A DNA stretch of 64,000 nucleotides from Terriglobia bacterium. GTDB lineage: Bacteria > Acidobacteriota > Terriglobia > Bryobacterales > Bryobacteraceae. A model generated the notes under the pieces. That model saw only the letters and a program-made list of their open reading frames with translations, was not told the DNA's origin and did not search any database. The stretch covers positions 62,001-126,000 of the forward strand of contig JAIQFE010000012.1 of the NCBI GenBank assembly GCA_020073445.1, read 5' to 3'. The translations under genes were made by a program, and so were the position numbers. The first letter of the stretch is position 1, and every line of letters begins with the position of its first letter. This document shows positions 25,353-34,425 of this stretch, one piece after another.

Positions 25353-26462
25353 ATGGCAAAGTTTCTTGGGCAACGTTTGACCCGCCGCCAAGCTTTGGAA
25401 GCATTGGGAATCAGCGCAGCAGCCGCGGCAATGCCGAGAGCTGCCTTCGCACAGGAATCGGCATTCCCGAAAGGCGCGATCATCCGAACGCTCCTCAAAG
25501 ACTATGCGCCCGAGGAGTTAGCTGGCGGCGCCACGCTGTTCCATGAACACATGCAACTGGCGACCGATTTCAATGCGAAATTTACAGCCGCGACGGCCGC
25601 CGCTCGGGCGGCGAATGGTTTGCCACCGGCTCCTCCACGAGGCGGTGGCGCTCCCAAGGGTGGTGGACCCCCGCCGACGCCTCCGCCGGACATCATGCAC
25701 AACGTCGATCTGATGGCCGACGAAGTCGCCAAGGTCAAGAGTGCGGGCGTGGCCTGCATTGTCGACGCCGGACATCCGGACATGGGTCGCGACATCGATT
25801 TCATTCGCCAGGTCTCGATGAAGTCCGGCGTCCCGATTATTGCGGGCGGCGGGTTCTACTCGCAGCCGTTTTATCCGAAAGAGATCTCCACCATGAGCGA
25901 AGAACAGATCGTCAGGGCGCTCATTAAGCAGGCCGATGACAACACGATGGGCGTGTTCGGCGAAATCGGCTCGTGGGACGAGATCACCGCGGATGAACGC
26001 AAGGTCTTCCGCGCCGTCGGCAAGGCGCACCTGGCGACGAACCTTTCGATCTTCACGCATACCGGAATTCCCGGCAAGTCGGCGCTGGAACAGCTCGACA
26101 TCCTCGAGGACGCCGGCGTTAGACCGGATCGCGTGGTCATCGGGCACCTGGGGAATCTTGTGGACGCGAACGTGTATGTGCACAAGGCGATCTGCAGGCG
26201 CGGCGCGTTTATCGGTTTCGATCGCCAGGGGGGGAACGGCGACGCACAGCAAGTCCCGATGGTCATGGCGCTCGTCGAAGCGGGTTTCGCCGGCCAACTG
26301 ATGTTCTCGGCCGATGCATCCAGCGGTTACTCGAAGACCATGACGGTCTTCGTGCCGAAGTTGAAAGCAGCCGGCATCAGCGACCAGGTGCTGCACGGCA
26401 TCATGGTGGATAATCCGCGCCGGTTTCTTGCGTTCATTCCGAAGCGCCCCCGGAAGAAGTGA
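25353..26462 (+). CDS. phosphotriesterase-like metal-dependent hydrolase (exported)
   Basis: 369 residues with a Tat-type signal (LTRRQALEALGISAAAAAMP). Binuclear amidohydrolase features: the HxH of FHEHM; GEIGSWDE, where a Glu takes the place of the carboxylated Lys; the His of FTHTG and of IGHLG; and the Asp of FSADAS. The substrate could be a phosphotriester, lactone or other ester. A Pro/Gly-rich insert (PPRGGGAPKGGGPPPTPPP) follows the HxH motif. A TACAAT box at 25338-25343 lies so close to the ATG, with no ribosome-binding site, that the mRNA may be leaderless. Confidence 0.85.
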   Translation: MAKFLGQRLTRRQALEALGISAAAAAMPRAAFAQESAFPKGAIIRTLLKDYAPEELAGGATLFHEHMQLATDFNAKFTAATAAARAANGLPPAPPRGGGAPKGGGPPPTPPPDIMHNVDLMADEVAKVKSAGVACIVDAGHPDMGRDIDFIRQVSMKSGVPIIAGGGFYSQPFYPKEISTMSEEQIVRALIKQADDNTMGVFGEIGSWDEITADERKVFRAVGKAHLATNLSIFTHTGIPGKSALEQLDILEDAGVRPDRVVIGHLGNLVDANVYVHKAICRRGAFIGFDRQGGNGDAQQVPMVMALVEAGFAGQLMFSADASSGYSKTMTVFVPKLKAAGISDQVLHGIMVDNPRRFLAFIPKRPRKK

Positions 26463-26474
26463 GACTGTAGCCTC

Positions 26475-27968
26475 TTACGTGGAAACCAGAAGCCCCATGC
26501 CGCGGAAAGCTTCGAGCGCAGCCCTAACGTTTGTCTCGGTGTCGTCTCGCGACACCCCCTGCTCCGGCATCATGGCCGAAACCAGGGCTCCCAAGTCGCG
26601 AGTTCCGTCGATGAGTTGAAGAAGACGACGACTTTGTGGATCTGAAATTTCGACCTGAGTATGTAGCAACGTGGCGATGAGGTTCGTTGCCTCGGCCTGC
26701 AGGCGAGCAAGGCTTGTCGCCATCGGGCGCTCCTCGACCGATGCCGCGAGTGGCCCCTGATGGGTCCGAAGATCCACGAGTTTGTTCGCCGCCAGCTTAA
26801 GAAGACCTTGCGCCAGCACCGCCGGCACGTCCTCTTTCTGTTCCGGCGGAACCTGTTCGGCGATCTCCCTGGCCAACTCCGCGAAAGGCTTGGCTCGCGG
26901 CCAGTCCGTTTCGAGCCGCTCCAGAGCCAGGGACACGATCGGGCTGTTCGTCGTGACGCTCGCAGACGCGCGTCGTTTTGTGAAGACTACTCCGCCATCC
27001 GGCTCAACGGATGACTTGCTCAGGGGCGAGGCGACCAGCAGAGTCTGAACGCGCTCCGGGAATCGGCTGCGCTTCAGTCGAATCCCGCTGTGGCATAACA
27101 GCGTTCTTCGAAATCCGCGAAACACCAGAAAATCTAGATATTGCTGGTACTTGATCACATCGCCTTGGGCCAGGCGCTCGAGAGCTTCCGCTGCCTCGGG
27201 TTTGCTCGGCGGCTCAATTGCATCCGAGAGGGTCGCGTCGCTGAGGAACTGGAGCCCGCTCCGCTCCGCATCTGCAGCAAAGTCCGAGAAGTACGCCCAC
27301 GAGTATCCGGAGCCGAGTTCGTCGTGGTACGTCACACTATCCGGGCGCTTCGATAGCCGAACGGTTTCTTCCCAAAGGACTGCCTTCCAAATGCTGGTCT
27401 CATCCGCGAGGTCCACGAGCGTTTGCAGGAATTCTCTACCCTCGCGAACCGGGTCGGCTTCGATACCGGCGGCGCGAAGGTGGAACATCATCATGTCGCG
27501 CGTCAACTGCCGGATGCGGCCCGCCGGTCCGGTATTGAAGCTGATAAACGCAACGCCACTGGGCGACAGATGGTCGCGGCAGATCGCGAGGATCCTCTGC
27601 TGGACCGTCTCCGGCACCCACGAATAGATTCCGTGAGCAATGATGTAGTCGAACGTCCCAAAATCGCGGCCGAATTCCATCAGGTCGAGCGCTTGAACGG
27701 TTACGTTCTTGATGCCGCATCGCTCAATCACTCGTTGAGCGTGCTGAATCGGGATGCTCGCTGAATCGATGCCTACGAATTCGCTATTGGGGAGCTCGAA
27801 GCCCATGGGGATAATGTTCCCGCCATCCCCGCAAGCGATCTCAAGAACCCGGCATTGCTGAACCGGCGGCGGGTCCATCCCGAATAGAACAGCGGTCCGG
27901 GCGAGCGTGTCGGGATGGGTTTCCGAGTGAACATGCGTTGGATAAAGGATCTGGTTGTACTCGGACAT
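26475..27968 (-). CDS. class I SAM-dependent methyltransferase with methyltransferase regulatory domain
   Basis: 497 residues. The N-terminal Rossmann domain has VLEIACGDGGNIIPMGFELP (motif I), then FVGIDSASI and IIAHGIYSWVP. A methyltransferase regulatory domain follows (about 215-300), with a C-terminal PKMT-like winged-helix segment. The acceptor is unknown; relatives are annotated as methylating proteins or natural products. It follows the DUF4097-like gene by 21 nt at the end of the metal-efflux operon. Confidence 0.85.
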   Translation of the reverse strand: MSEYNQILYPTHVHSETHPDTLARTAVLFGMDPPPVQQCRVLEIACGDGGNIIPMGFELPNSEFVGIDSASIPIQHAQRVIERCGIKNVTVQALDLMEFGRDFGTFDYIIAHGIYSWVPETVQQRILAICRDHLSPSGVAFISFNTGPAGRIRQLTRDMMMFHLRAAGIEADPVREGREFLQTLVDLADETSIWKAVLWEETVRLSKRPDSVTYHDELGSGYSWAYFSDFAADAERSGLQFLSDATLSDAIEPPSKPEAAEALERLAQGDVIKYQQYLDFLVFRGFRRTLLCHSGIRLKRSRFPERVQTLLVASPLSKSSVEPDGGVVFTKRRASASVTTNSPIVSLALERLETDWPRAKPFAELAREIAEQVPPEQKEDVPAVLAQGLLKLAANKLVDLRTHQGPLAASVEERPMATSLARLQAEATNLIATLLHTQVEISDPQSRRLLQLIDGTRDLGALVSAMMPEQGVSRDDTETNVRAALEAFRGMGLLVST

Positions 27969-27989
27969 TGACCTATCCCCAATCAGCGC

Positions 27990-28679
27990 TTAAGGAGTGC
28001 CTGCCGCAAGAGGCGCTTCGGGAGTCGACGGCACTTCCTTGATGGTGATGCCTCCGAAGCCGATGCGCAGATAGATCCGGCGTGACTGGGGTGGATTCGC
28101 ACTTGCGAACTGTTCCCCAATCACCTTCTCTCTGTGAGCCGTGCCCGTAAAATCCGAAGAGACGCTTCCGAACTTGCTCCTCGCGTCGATCGCGTAAGGG
28201 CCCGGATCCGGAAGCATCACCACGATGTCGCCGCTGCGGCTGGTCGCCTCGATCTCCCCGCTGATCCGGCTCACCATGACGTAGCCGGCGCCGTGATGGA
28301 TGACCAGGCGCGAATCCCGCGGCGCGTTGACGTGCTGTTCGACCGTGGCGCCGCACGTGCGGCCGAACAGACGAGCGAAAAAGTTGCTGGGCGGGAGAGT
28401 GGTTGTAATCGCCAGTTCGGTGGCGGAGGGGTGTCCTGTGACAACACGGATATCATCCAGACATCCTGCACGCCGGCTTGACTTGATCGTTGTGATCTCA
28501 ACTTCAGGCCGATCCCAGGCTTCCACAAACAAGTTGCTGGATGCAGTGGTCAATCGGATGACGCCGCCGGGCGCGAAGTTCACCAGGTCAGTGGTGGTCG
28601 CTTGAGCAGGTTGCTTGATTCCGTCCTGCGCGAACAACGGCAACCCAAAAACCAGCATTGTAATCGCTATCGTCTTCAT
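27990..28679 (-). CDS. secreted DUF4097-like hypothetical protein
   Basis: 229 residues with signal peptide MKTIAITMLVFGLPLFAQ. A beta-helix-like body carries repeated short strands (SRSGDIVVMLPDPGPYAID and SKFGSVSSDFTGTA), the pattern of DUF4097/DUF4098 putative adhesins. Role unknown. The ATG overlaps the stop of the RND permease by 4 nt, so it is translated with the efflux pump. Confidence 0.75.
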   Translation of the reverse strand: MKTIAITMLVFGLPLFAQDGIKQPAQATTTDLVNFAPGGVIRLTTASSNLFVEAWDRPEVEITTIKSSRRAGCLDDIRVVTGHPSATELAITTTLPPSNFFARLFGRTCGATVEQHVNAPRDSRLVIHHGAGYVMVSRISGEIEATSRSGDIVVMLPDPGPYAIDARSKFGSVSSDFTGTAHREKVIGEQFASANPPQSRRIYLRIGFGGITIKEVPSTPEAPLAAGTP

Positions 28680-31600
28680 ACCTTAAGAACATCATCCTCT
28701 CGCGCGACCAAGGAGTAAAGAATCGGGGACAGAAAGATCGACAAAAGCAGCCGGGAAGCCAAGCCGCCCACGATCACGATCGCGAAGGGCTTTTGCGAGT
28801 CGCTGCCGATGCCGGTGGACATAGCGGCCGGCAGGAGTCCAAGGCAGGCGACCATCGCCGTCATCGTGATGGGCCGCAGCCGCATCACCGACGCCTGATA
28901 AATCGCGTCCGCCGTATTCATGCCTTCCAGACGCAGCTTGTTGATGAAGGAATAGAGAATCACGCTGGTCAACACCGCGACGCCCATCAAGGCTACGAAA
29001 CCGAGGCCCGAGGAAACGCTGAACGTGGTCCCGGTCCACCACAGCGCCAGCAACCCACCGACCGGCTGCGTCACCAGCACCCCGAACAGAATAATGAGCG
29101 GAAACTTCAGGTTCCCGTACAGCACGAACAGAATCAGGAGAATCAACACAACGGTGAGCGGAGCGATGATCTTCATCTGATCGCGCGCCGCCGTATAGTC
29201 TTTGTATTCGCCTCCCCAGTCGAACGTGTAGCCGGCGGGTAGTTTCATTTGCCGGTCCACTTCGCGTCTGGCTTCCTCCACGGCGCCGGCCAGATCGCGA
29301 TTCTGGACGCTGAACTGGACTCCGATGAATCGGGAGTTGGATTCGCGATAGATGAAGGATGCGCTGTTGTTGATCTGGATGTCGGCAAATTGGCTGAGCG
29401 GAAGATGCTGGCCATCGGGTGTCGCGATCAGCAGGTTCTTGATCGAGTCCATGTCCTTGCGATATGGCTCCTGCATGCGGACAAGAAGGTCGAACTGACG
29501 CTCTCCCTGAATGACCTGTGAAGCTGCCTTGCCGCCGATGGCCGTCTCCACAATGGTATTGACATCATCCACGTTGAGTCCGAAACGAGCGATCTCCTCG
29601 CGATTGGGGACGATAGTCAGACTCGGCTGGCCCAGCTCGCGCACCACCGTGATGTCGGTAATGCCTGGAACCTTCGAGATGATCCGCTTCACCTTCTTGG
29701 CGTTATCCTCCAGGGTGGCCAGGTCGCCGCCAAAAATCTTGACTGCCAGCGAACTCTTCAATCCCGTCTCCGCTTCATCCACCGCATCCTCGGCCGGCTG
29801 CGTGTAGTTGAAGATGATTCCCGGAAACGCGGACATCTTCGTCTTGATAGCCTCCACTAAGTCCTTCTTGGTGCGGATGTCCCCTTGCCAGGCGGAATCG
29901 CCGTAGGGTTTCAGCCCGATGAAGAACTCGTTGTTAAAAAACCCGGTGGGATCCGTGCCGTCATCCGGACGCCCCAATTCGTTGGCGACGGTGGTGACTT
30001 GAGGAAAGCTCGTAAGAATCGCGCGAATCCGTGGGGATAGCTTGGAGGCCTCCTCAAAGGAAATGGTGTAGGGGGCCGTGGCGCGCATCCACAGCGCACC
30101 CTCATCCAGATGCGGCATGAACTCGGCGCCGATATGCGGGATCAGCAGAAGAGACGCCGCGAAAATCGATAGCAGGATCACCAGGGACAGAGCACGATAG
30201 CGAAGGCTCCAGCCAAGCAGGACCGCGTAGCCGCGCCGGATGGGGTCGAACAGGTCGAACTTAGGTTCCCGAATCCTGCCCCGCAGCAAATAGGAGCACA
30301 GCACGGGCAGAATCACCAGCGCACAGATCACCGATCCGACTAGCGCGAACGACATCGTATCCGCCATCGGCTGAAACAGGCGACCCGAGGGCCCGGCCAA
30401 CGCGTAGATGGGAAGATACCCCGCGATGATAACTGCGACCGCGTAGAAGATGGGCCGCTCGACGTCGCGCGCGGCCGAGCGGATCACGTCGATCAGGTTG
30501 CAGCTCTCGTTGCGTTCGTTGCGCAACGCCAGCTCGCGAAACACGTTTTCCACCATGACTACGGCGCCGTCCACGAGGATGCCGAAGTCGATCGCGCCGA
30601 TGGAAAGTAAGTTGGCAGGAATGTGGCGCCAGTCCAGGCAGATGAACGCAAACATCAAAGCGAACGGAATGGTCAGGGCCACGATGATGGCGGTGCGCAC
30701 GTTGAACAGGAACAATCCCAGAATCAATAGCACCAAGAGCATCCCCCGAAGCAGGTTTCGCTCCACCGTCTGCTTGGTCTCCTCCACCAACGTGCTGCGG
30801 TCGTAATAGGGGACGATCTTCACGTCCGGCGGCAGCACATGCTGGTTCAGTTCCTTGGTCAAATCCTCGACGCGCTTCAGTACCACCTGGGCCTGCTCGC
30901 CTACACGCATCAGGATCACGCCTTCTACTGCATCGTCCTGCTTCATGTAGCCGAATTGACCTAGCCGGGGCGCGCTCCCGATATCGACCTTGGCGACGTC
31001 CTTAACGTAGGTGGGTGTGCCGTTGTTGGTCGAAAGGACGATGTTTCCGATGTCCTCGGTGGTCTTCACCATTCCCAACCCGCGGACGTAATAAAACTGG
31101 CCGCCCTGAGAATAGAAACCGCCGCCCGCGTTAGAATTATTCACGCTCAATTGCTGCACCACTTGAGGAACCGTGATGCCATGGGCAAACAGCCGGTTCG
31201 GATCGAGCAGTACCTGATACTGCATGGTGGTGCCGCCCAGGCTCGAATCGTCGGCGACCCCTGAGATCGCGCGATAACGGCGTTCCAGGACCCAATCCTC
31301 GATCACCTTCAGCTCCTGCGGCGTACGATCCGGGCTCACCAGTACGTACCGGTAAACCAATCCGCTGGGGCTGAAGAGAGGCGAGACGCCGGCGGCGACT
31401 CCAGCCGGCAGGGTCACGTTCGCCAGCCGTTCAAAGGCTTGTTCCCGGGCAAAGTACGGATCGATGTCGTATTCGAAATTCATCTCGATGGATGAGAGTC
31501 CGTACAGGGAAATGGAACGCAGCGCTTCGATTTTCGGGATGCCGTTCATCTCCACTTCGAGGGGAATGGAAATGAGGCGCTCGATTTCCTCCGCCGCGTG

Positions 31601-31765
31601 ACCCGGCCATTGCGTGGTGATCTCCACATGCGGCGGCGACAAGTCGGGATACGCGTCGATGGGCAGCCGGCTGAAAGAAACGACACCCCAGACGATCACG
31701 GCCAAGGCCGCCACCAGGATCACAAACCGCTGTGCGAGCGCAAAAGAAACGATCCGGGAAATCAT
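28676..31765 (-). CDS. heavy-metal efflux RND permease (CzcA-like)
   Basis: 1029 residues, 12 predicted membrane helices in the RND arrangement with two large periplasmic loops. Helix 4 carries DFGILVDGAVVMVEN, the Asp-Asp-Glu proton-relay signature of the HME group (CzcA type) rather than the drug (HAE1) pattern. It exports divalent metal cations by proton exchange across the inner membrane as part of a tripartite pump with the adaptor and outer-membrane genes upstream. Which metal cannot be stated. Separated from the adaptor by a REP-like element. Confidence 0.9.
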   Translation of the reverse strand: MISRIVSFALAQRFVILVAALAVIVWGVVSFSRLPIDAYPDLSPPHVEITTQWPGHAAEEIERLISIPLEVEMNGIPKIEALRSISLYGLSSIEMNFEYDIDPYFAREQAFERLANVTLPAGVAAGVSPLFSPSGLVYRYVLVSPDRTPQELKVIEDWVLERRYRAISGVADDSSLGGTTMQYQVLLDPNRLFAHGITVPQVVQQLSVNNSNAGGGFYSQGGQFYYVRGLGMVKTTEDIGNIVLSTNNGTPTYVKDVAKVDIGSAPRLGQFGYMKQDDAVEGVILMRVGEQAQVVLKRVEDLTKELNQHVLPPDVKIVPYYDRSTLVEETKQTVERNLLRGMLLVLLILGLFLFNVRTAIIVALTIPFALMFAFICLDWRHIPANLLSIGAIDFGILVDGAVVMVENVFRELALRNERNESCNLIDVIRSAARDVERPIFYAVAVIIAGYLPIYALAGPSGRLFQPMADTMSFALVGSVICALVILPVLCSYLLRGRIREPKFDLFDPIRRGYAVLLGWSLRYRALSLVILLSIFAASLLLIPHIGAEFMPHLDEGALWMRATAPYTISFEEASKLSPRIRAILTSFPQVTTVANELGRPDDGTDPTGFFNNEFFIGLKPYGDSAWQGDIRTKKDLVEAIKTKMSAFPGIIFNYTQPAEDAVDEAETGLKSSLAVKIFGGDLATLEDNAKKVKRIISKVPGITDITVVRELGQPSLTIVPNREEIARFGLNVDDVNTIVETAIGGKAASQVIQGERQFDLLVRMQEPYRKDMDSIKNLLIATPDGQHLPLSQFADIQINNSASFIYRESNSRFIGVQFSVQNRDLAGAVEEARREVDRQMKLPAGYTFDWGGEYKDYTAARDQMKIIAPLTVVLILLILFVLYGNLKFPLIILFGVLVTQPVGGLLALWWTGTTFSVSSGLGFVALMGVAVLTSVILYSFINKLRLEGMNTADAIYQASVMRLRPITMTAMVACLGLLPAAMSTGIGSDSQKPFAIVIVGGLASRLLLSIFLSPILYSLVAREDDVLKV

Positions 31766-31793
31766 GAGATGTCTCTAGGGAACCGCCGAAAAA

Positions 31794-31875
31794 GGGGGAC
31801 AGACCGCTCTGTCCACTCGCGCGATCGTACGCAAAGTCAGAAGCCTACGCGAGGGGACAGAGTAGTCTGTCCCCC
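31794..31875. repeat. REP-like double-hairpin element
   Basis: Two hairpins flank a short loop. The first has GGACAGA (31797-31803) and TCTGTCC (31808-31814). The second has GGGGACAGA (31853-31861) and TCTGTCCCC (31866-31874) with a GTAG loop. The outer arms, GGGGGACAGA (31794-31803) and TCTGTCCCCC (31866-31875), also pair over 10 bp. It lies within an operon, between the RND permease and adaptor genes. Confidence 0.8.
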
Positions 31876-31889
31876 TCATCAGCAACCTC

Positions 31890-33059
31890 CTAGCGGGTGC
31901 TGTTGGCAAACTGGAGAAAGACACTGCCTTCCGCGACAATCTTTTCTCCCTCCTTCGCCCCGCTCATGATCTCCGTCTCGTCGCCCTGCTGAGCGCCCAG
32001 GTTCACCAGCCTCTGCGCGAACTGTCCCGGCGCGGCCTGCACGTAGACGAAAGGCAGGTTTTCATCGTTGCGGAGAATCGCCGAAGTCGGTACCGCGAGA
32101 ACGCTTCTTCCGGATCTGGTATGGATCACAGCGTCGACAAACATGTCTTTCTTAAGCACTCCTTGCGGGTTCCGTGTCACGATCCGGACGGACGTAGTGC
32201 GGGTGGCGGGATCGACCAGCGCTCCGATATAGGAAACGACGCCATGAAATGTTTCCTTAAACGAGGAATTGGTTTCCTCGACCGCATCGCCGATGCGAAT
32301 CGATTCCAGATCGCGGTCGTAAATGTGTCCCTGCACCCAAACCGTGGATATGTCGCTGATGGTGAAACACGCGGTCATGCCGGCTTGAATCACCAGACCG
32401 GGCGAAACAAGTTTCTGCACCACTACGCCGGCGATCGGCGAGCGCACCGCCAGTTGCGGGTTGATCGGCACGCCCTGGCGCTGAGCGTCGTCCACCTCTT
32501 GCTGCGTGACGCCAAAAATCTTGAGCGCTTGCAGGCTATTCTCGACGTCCGAACCGGCATCGTTGTAATCCTGCTGGGCGGCTTCAAAATCCTTCTGCGC
32601 GATAACTTTGTGATCCAGCAGATCCTGGTTCCGATCCAGAGCTCGTTTCGAGTAGTCCAGATGATTCCGCGCCTTCCGGTATGTGACGATCGCGTTGGCG
32701 ACGTCGGGACTCGAGACGTACAGCAACGGTTGATTGACGGCCACCGAAGTTCCCAAGTCCACCAGAAGACGCGAAATGGGCCCGTTTACTTGCGTAATCG
32801 CCTGGGTGGTGTGGTCCGCATCCCAATCCACGGTGCCGGTAGTGCGAACGGTAGTGGACCAGGCCGCCTTTCGGACTTCGACGATCTTCAGGTGCTCCAA
32901 CTGATTCTGCGGAATCTGAAACAGCGCAGCTTCGTCCGCTGGAGCGGAGGTCTCGGCGGCCGGGGCCGGAGCCGGTTTAGAGGAACTGCAGGAATACGTG
33001 GAGATCGCCGCCAATAGCGCCAAAATCGCGCAACACCCGTTTTGCATCGAACCCTTCAT
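31890..33059 (-). CDS. RND efflux periplasmic adaptor (CzcB/CusB-like)
   Basis: 389 residues. Lipoprotein-type N-terminus (LALLAAISTYSC), coiled-coil hairpin (about 140-200), lipoyl and beta-barrel domains, and a C-terminal domain with EIMSGAKEGEKIVAEG. Typical membrane fusion protein that bridges the RND permease and TolC-type channel. No Met/His-rich metal-binding N-terminus is seen. The start overlaps the end of the tolC-like gene by 4 nt. Confidence 0.9.
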   Translation of the reverse strand: MKGSMQNGCCAILALLAAISTYSCSSSKPAPAPAAETSAPADEAALFQIPQNQLEHLKIVEVRKAAWSTTVRTTGTVDWDADHTTQAITQVNGPISRLLVDLGTSVAVNQPLLYVSSPDVANAIVTYRKARNHLDYSKRALDRNQDLLDHKVIAQKDFEAAQQDYNDAGSDVENSLQALKIFGVTQQEVDDAQRQGVPINPQLAVRSPIAGVVVQKLVSPGLVIQAGMTACFTISDISTVWVQGHIYDRDLESIRIGDAVEETNSSFKETFHGVVSYIGALVDPATRTTSVRIVTRNPQGVLKKDMFVDAVIHTRSGRSVLAVPTSAILRNDENLPFVYVQAAPGQFAQRLVNLGAQQGDETEIMSGAKEGEKIVAEGSVFLQFANSTR

Positions 33060-34360
33060 CGGATCACCTGGGCTCCCACCACTAGATTCACCTGCTCGGC
33101 TGCGGTCATTTGCGCGGCCAGTGCTTGCCGGTACGCCAGTTGAGTTGCCCGATAACTGCGCTCGGCATCCAGCAGATCCAGAATGGTGGCTGCCCCGCGC
33201 TGGTAGGCATAGTTGCTTAGATCGCGCGACTGCATGGCCTGGTCGAGATAGCCGCCTTCGAAAAGGTCCACGACCTCTTCACTGGTCCGCAGCCCGTTAT
33301 ACGCGTTGACGACATCGGTCAGGACTCCGACCTGGGTGGAGGATTCGGCCTCTTGCGCCTGCTTGACCGCTGCCTGGCTGCGGGCGATCTCGCCTTGATT
33401 CCGGTCGTGAAACGGCAGCTCGAACGAGAGCGAAACGCCCACTCCATTGATCCCGAAATTCTGATTCGTATAGTCCGTGCCCCAGGTCCAATCCCGGACC
33501 TTATTACCGAAAGCGAGCGCCACGGTATCGGCCGCCATTTTCACTCCGCTGCGCGCGGCCTGCAGGTCCGGCCGGTTCGCGAGCGCCTGCTTTTCCAGGT
33601 CTTCCAGTTGGACGTCGTGCTTGGCGTGCGTGAGCGATCCGGTCACATCGTAGTTTTCCGCGACCGATTGGTATCCGAGCTGTTGCCGGAGATTCGCCTT
33701 CGCCTGGACCAGGCTCAAGCGGGCCGCCGAAACATCCTGCTCGAACTGGAGCTTCTGCAAGGACAGCTTGATGTAATCCGCTTCCGCCAGATCGCCCGCA
33801 GTGAGGCGCGACTTGTTCAGATCCAGCTGCTGGGAATAATTGGCCAAGTTGTCTTGGGCCAACAGGAGAACCGACTTGGCCAGCAGAACGTTAATGAATG
33901 CCTGGACCACCTGAAACCGCAACTGGCGCTCATTGTCGGTTACGGTTTTGGCGGCGACATCCGTGTTGTCTTTGGCCACCGCCACCCGCTTCTCTCGTTT
34001 CCCTCCGCGCTCCACCGTGTAACTCAGGGTTTCCTCGTAAATTTGAGTCTGAAGGCGGATCGTCTGCGGCGAGAAGATCGGAATGGTGTCGACCAGGTTG
34101 CCCAAGACAGGGTTCGGCTTGAGCGAAGCCGTAATCTCGCCGGCTTTGGACTGATCAATGTTAAGACGCTGTGCCCGAAGCGCCTGGTTGTACTGCAGCG
34201 CGATCCGGACGGCGTCTTCCATGGAGATCAGGCTGGGCGCATTCGCGGCAGGCGGAATCTGCGATTGCGCCGAGGCTCGCGGCTGCAAGAGGATCGATGC
34301 CGGCCCTAAACACAGAGTGAGAACGAAGACACGGATTCGCCACACTCCAGACGCTTCCAT
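33056..34360 (-). CDS. TolC-family outer-membrane efflux protein (CzcC-like)
   Basis: 434 residues with signal peptide and long alternating helices carrying the two OEP repeats (about 50-235 and 245-430), as in CzcC. Forms the trimeric outer-membrane exit duct of the metal pump. First gene of the operon; it starts 65 nt from the divergently placed end of the PAS-GAF gene. Confidence 0.9.
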   Translation of the reverse strand: MEASGVWRIRVFVLTLCLGPASILLQPRASAQSQIPPAANAPSLISMEDAVRIALQYNQALRAQRLNIDQSKAGEITASLKPNPVLGNLVDTIPIFSPQTIRLQTQIYEETLSYTVERGGKREKRVAVAKDNTDVAAKTVTDNERQLRFQVVQAFINVLLAKSVLLLAQDNLANYSQQLDLNKSRLTAGDLAEADYIKLSLQKLQFEQDVSAARLSLVQAKANLRQQLGYQSVAENYDVTGSLTHAKHDVQLEDLEKQALANRPDLQAARSGVKMAADTVALAFGNKVRDWTWGTDYTNQNFGINGVGVSLSFELPFHDRNQGEIARSQAAVKQAQEAESSTQVGVLTDVVNAYNGLRTSEEVVDLFEGGYLDQAMQSRDLSNYAYQRGAATILDLLDAERSYRATQLAYRQALAAQMTAAEQVNLVVGAQVIR

Positions 34361-34425
34361 AGTGGTCCAGCTTCAGTATCGGCGGACGATCTGGCAAGGG
34401 CCACCTAATTACTGTGAGCGGGACG

